A stretch of DNA of 38,696 bases from Candidatus Latescibacterota bacterium (lineage in GTDB: Bacteria; Hydrothermota; Tepidihabitantia; Tepidihabitantales; CAIPLT01): contig JAGXRL010000103.1 in the NCBI GenBank assembly GCA_018335915.1, forward strand, positions 1 through 38,696, given 5' to 3'. Below, in pieces: positions 36,422 to 38,696 of the stretch. Numbering within the stretch: the first letter of the stretch is position 1; the number at the start of each line of letters is the position of its first letter. The position numbers and the translations under genes were made by a program. The notes below the pieces were generated by a model, which had not been told where the DNA came from, did no database searches, and saw only the letters and a list, made by a program, of their open reading frames with translations.

Positions 36422-36610
36422 ATGGATGTAAAAGTAGAAACCAATCTTAAGTATTTAGAAGAACGGATTGATAAGGCAATTAATGTTATAAACGGGCTAC
36501 GGGAGGAGAATGCCCGGTTAAAATATATCCTTAAAGAACTGCAAGATCGTAATAATCAGTCAATTGAAAAAATAAACTCACTACTTGACAATATATCTAA
36601 ATTGTTATAA
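36422..36610 (+). CDS. Small coiled-coil protein (ZapB/FtsB-like), upstream of zapA
   Basis: 62 aa, heptad-rich: LKYLEERIDKAINVINGLREENARLKYILKELQDRNNQSIEKINSLLDNISKLL. Confidence 0.6.
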   Translation: MDVKVETNLKYLEERIDKAINVINGLREENARLKYILKELQDRNNQSIEKINSLLDNISKLL

Positions 36611-36638
36611 AATATGTTAGTTTTAGTAGGGAGTTGTA

Positions 36639-36905
36639 ATGAAGACTTATAGTTTGAATGTTTTTGGAAGCGAATATAAGATAAAAACCGATCGAAACGG
36701 TGATTATGTTTTAACCATAGGTAAAATTGTCGACGATAAGATGAAAATGATTAACCGCGAATATCCGCAAGGTTCGTTGGCTAAGACTGCTATAGTATCA
36801 TGTATTAATCTGGTTGACGACTTTTTAACCGTAAAACAAACAGAACAAGAAAAATTAAACCGGCGGCTCGGTTTGCTCATTGAAAAATTGGAACGGATAG
36901 TATAA
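36639..36905 (+). CDS. zapA: Cell division protein ZapA
   Basis: KTYSLNVFGSEYKIKTDRNGDYVLTIGKIVDDKMKMI...KTAIVSCINLVDDFL: ZapA family. Confidence 0.85.
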   Translation: MKTYSLNVFGSEYKIKTDRNGDYVLTIGKIVDDKMKMINREYPQGSLAKTAIVSCINLVDDFLTVKQTEQEKLNRRLGLLIEKLERIV

Positions 36906-36935
36906 ATCAGCATATTTTGATTCATTTGCTGATTT
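36904..36935. repeat. 9-bp perfect inverted repeat between zapA and the 6S RNA
   Basis: AAATCAGCA (36904-36912) and TGCTGATTT (36927-36935); begins at the zapA stop. Confidence 0.75.
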
Positions 36936-36944
36936 AAGCTTTTA

Positions 36945-37121
36945 GCTCCCTGCTCTTTTCGTGATAGGACATGAAGTCTTGAGCTAACACCCATTGATTG
37001 GGTGTCTGATGCTTGTGTCGATGTACCCAATTTGGGTTTACAGCAAATACTGGCGATGACACCCTCTTGTCTATAGGGTTCAAAGACTCTTGCTTACACG
37101 ATCTGTGGCGGGGATTTTTTT
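36945..37121 (+). ncRNA. ssrS: 6S RNA
   Basis: Non-coding ~177 nt directly after zapA. Closing stem TCCCTGCT (36947-36954)/GGCGGGGA (37107-37114) followed by T7. Inner stems TCGTG/CACGA and AGTCTT/AAGACT. E. coli-like elements CTTGAGCTAACA (cf. CCUGAGCCGAUA), AGGGTTCAA (identical) and TGTGGCGGGGA (cf. UGCGGCGG). Matches the known zapA-6S linkage. Confidence 0.83.
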
Positions 37122-37230
37122 ACAGAAAACATCACAATTTTCCGCGAAAGGCAGTTGTATTTTTAGTCGTTTTCGGGTAATTGTGTTTGAGATAAAGAAA
37201 GAATGAGAATGAATATTCTCGGAGGATTTT

Positions 37231-38696
37231 ATGTTAGCGAGTGAAATTATTAGATTAGGAATATCTTTGGGATTTATTATCATCGCAGTTATTACAGCAT
37301 TTTTCATCATGCGGCAGATAAACAAAAATTATCTGAAATCGAGCCGCTATACGGCGCGGAAAATTATCGAAGAAGCAAAGGTTAATGCGGAAAATATCAG
37401 ACGCCAGTCTGAAATGGATATTAAGGAAAAACTGCACCAGGAAAAACTGAAACTGGAAAAAGACCTGTCTGATTCCAGAAAAGATATCGAACGGGTTGAA
37501 AAACGGCTGCGTGAAAAAGAACATCTGCTCAATTTGAAAGATAATAACCTGGCAAGCCGGGAAAGCGAACTCTTAAAATTTCAACGGGAAATCGGAACTA
37601 AAGAGAAGATTATTAAAGCAAAAACCGAACGATTGGACCAGTTGATTAATGTCCAGAACCAGCGCTTGGAACGGATTGCTAATCTGAGCGTTCAGGATGC
37701 TAAAAAAGAGTTGCTGCAGAATCTGGAGGAACAAGTCCAGTTTGAATCGGCTCAAATGATTCGTGATATGAAGGAGAAAGCCAAACGGGAAGCAGATAAT
37801 CAGGCGCGGGAGATTATTATCAATGCAATGCAGCGGTGTGCTCTGTCACAGGTTTCTGAGACAACTGTCTCAGTGGTTAATATTGCAACCGATGAGCTGA
37901 AAGGACGGATTATCGGCCGGGAAGGCAGAAATATCCGTGCCTTTGAAGCATTGACCGGCGTAGAAGTAATTATTGACGATACACCAGGGGCGATTATTCT
38001 ATCGGCTTTTGACCCGGTGCGCCGGGAAATTGCGCGGCTCTCCATGGAAAAACTGATTGCGGACGGCAGAATCCACCAGACCCGGATTGAAGAGATTGTC
38101 GAGAAAACCCGTAATGAGATGGATAATATTATTATGAATACAGGTGAAGCAACCGTACTCGAATTCGGTTTAAGCGGGGTCGATAATGAACTGGTCAAAC
38201 ATATTGGCCGTTTAAAATACCGAACCAGCTATGGGCAGAATATGCTCTTACATTCAAAAGAAGTGGCGATTCTGGCTAATGGCATGGCACAAGAATTAAA
38301 TCTGGACCCGATGCTTGCAAAGCGGGCAGGTTTATTACATGATATTGGCAAAGCAGCCGATATTCATATCGAAGGTCCGCATGCCAAGATCGGCGCTGAG
38401 CTTGCCAGTAAATATGGCGAAGATGAGATTGTTGTTAATTCGATAGCCGCACACCACGAAGAAGAGACGCCAACTTCTCCTTACGCATTTATCACGGCTG
38501 CGGCAGATGCGATTTCGGGTTCGCGCTCCGGTGCCCGTCGGGATAATTTTGAATCGTATATTAATCGGCTCCAGTCTTTAGAAAATATCGCGGTTTCATT
38601 TGACGGCGTCGAAAAAGCATATGCGATACAGGCGGGTCGGGAAATGCGGGTGATGGTGCAGCCAGAAAAGATTACTGATGCCCAGGCTGATGAATT
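37231..38696 (+). CDS. rny: Ribonuclease Y (C-terminus cut by window end)
   Basis: N-terminal TM helix then coiled coil, KH domain (ELKGRIIGREGRNIRAFEALTGVEVIIDDTPGAIILSAFDPVRREIARLSMEKLI), HD domain (AGLLHDIGKA). GGAGG upstream. Open to the window end. Confidence 0.95.
   Translation, partial: MLASEIIRLGISLGFIIIAVITAFFIMRQINKNYLKSSRYTARKIIEEAKVNAENIRRQSEMDIKEKLHQEKLKLEKDLSDSRKDIERVEKRLREKEHLLNLKDNNLASRESELLKFQREIGTKEKIIKAKTERLDQLINVQNQRLERIANLSVQDAKKELLQNLEEQVQFESAQMIRDMKEKAKREADNQAREIIINAMQRCALSQVSETTVSVVNIATDELKGRIIGREGRNIRAFEALTGVEVIIDDTPGAIILSAFDPVRREIARLSMEKLIADGRIHQTRIEEIVEKTRNEMDNIIMNTGEATVLEFGLSGVDNELVKHIGRLKYRTSYGQNMLLHSKEVAILANGMAQELNLDPMLAKRAGLLHDIGKAADIHIEGPHAKIGAELASKYGEDEIVVNSIAAHHEEETPTSPYAFITAAADAISGSRSGARRDNFESYINRLQSLENIAVSFDGVEKAYAIQAGREMRVMVQPEKITDAQADE

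Noticed and set aside
1-38696. tRNA or rRNA genes
   Set aside because: No cloverleaf-like or rRNA-like sequence noticed; a tRNAscan-SE/Infernal run would be needed to exclude them.

Overview
The window is ordinary chromosomal bacterial DNA. The content (Por/T9SS-type C-terminal domains, low-GC intergenic repeat relics, leaderless-looking promoters) suggests an uncultivated lineage, but I cannot assign taxonomy. Order of content: 3'-truncated clpC (-); ICMT-like methyltransferase (-); lipoprotein resembling a 5'-nucleotidase without metal ligands (-); 2TM protein-tldD-tldE (+); AbiEi/AbiEii toxin-antitoxin pair (+); tsaB, NYN/LabA-like gene, coaX, secreted FG-GAP protein and MFS transporter (-); dnaN (+); NTF2-like lipoprotein (-); thiL and a 16-repeat SBBP secreted protein (+). 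A large minus-strand operon (about 33.5 to 21.0 kb) encodes a group-4 membrane [NiFe] hydrogenase with Mrp-type antiporter subunits, sulfhydrogenase beta/gamma-like electron-input proteins, a molybdopterin-oxidoreductase-fold protein with no evident catalytic Cys/Sec, and a terminal sulfite-oxidase-fold gene. Then pheT, a small coiled-coil gene, zapA, a convincing 6S RNA, and rny (+, truncated by the window end). Intergenic spaces, including three inside the hydrogenase operon, carry dispersed repeat relics ('ACCACGGATTACACGGATT', 'GTCATTCCGGACTTGATCCGGAA', 'TTTTGACTTTTGAC', 'AATTTCGAATTTCGAA', and a GC-rich hairpin). Some appear to have been absorbed into coding starts. The best candidate for an undescribed system is the hydrogenase-Mrp complex with a HydB/HydG/pseudo-NuoG input module.
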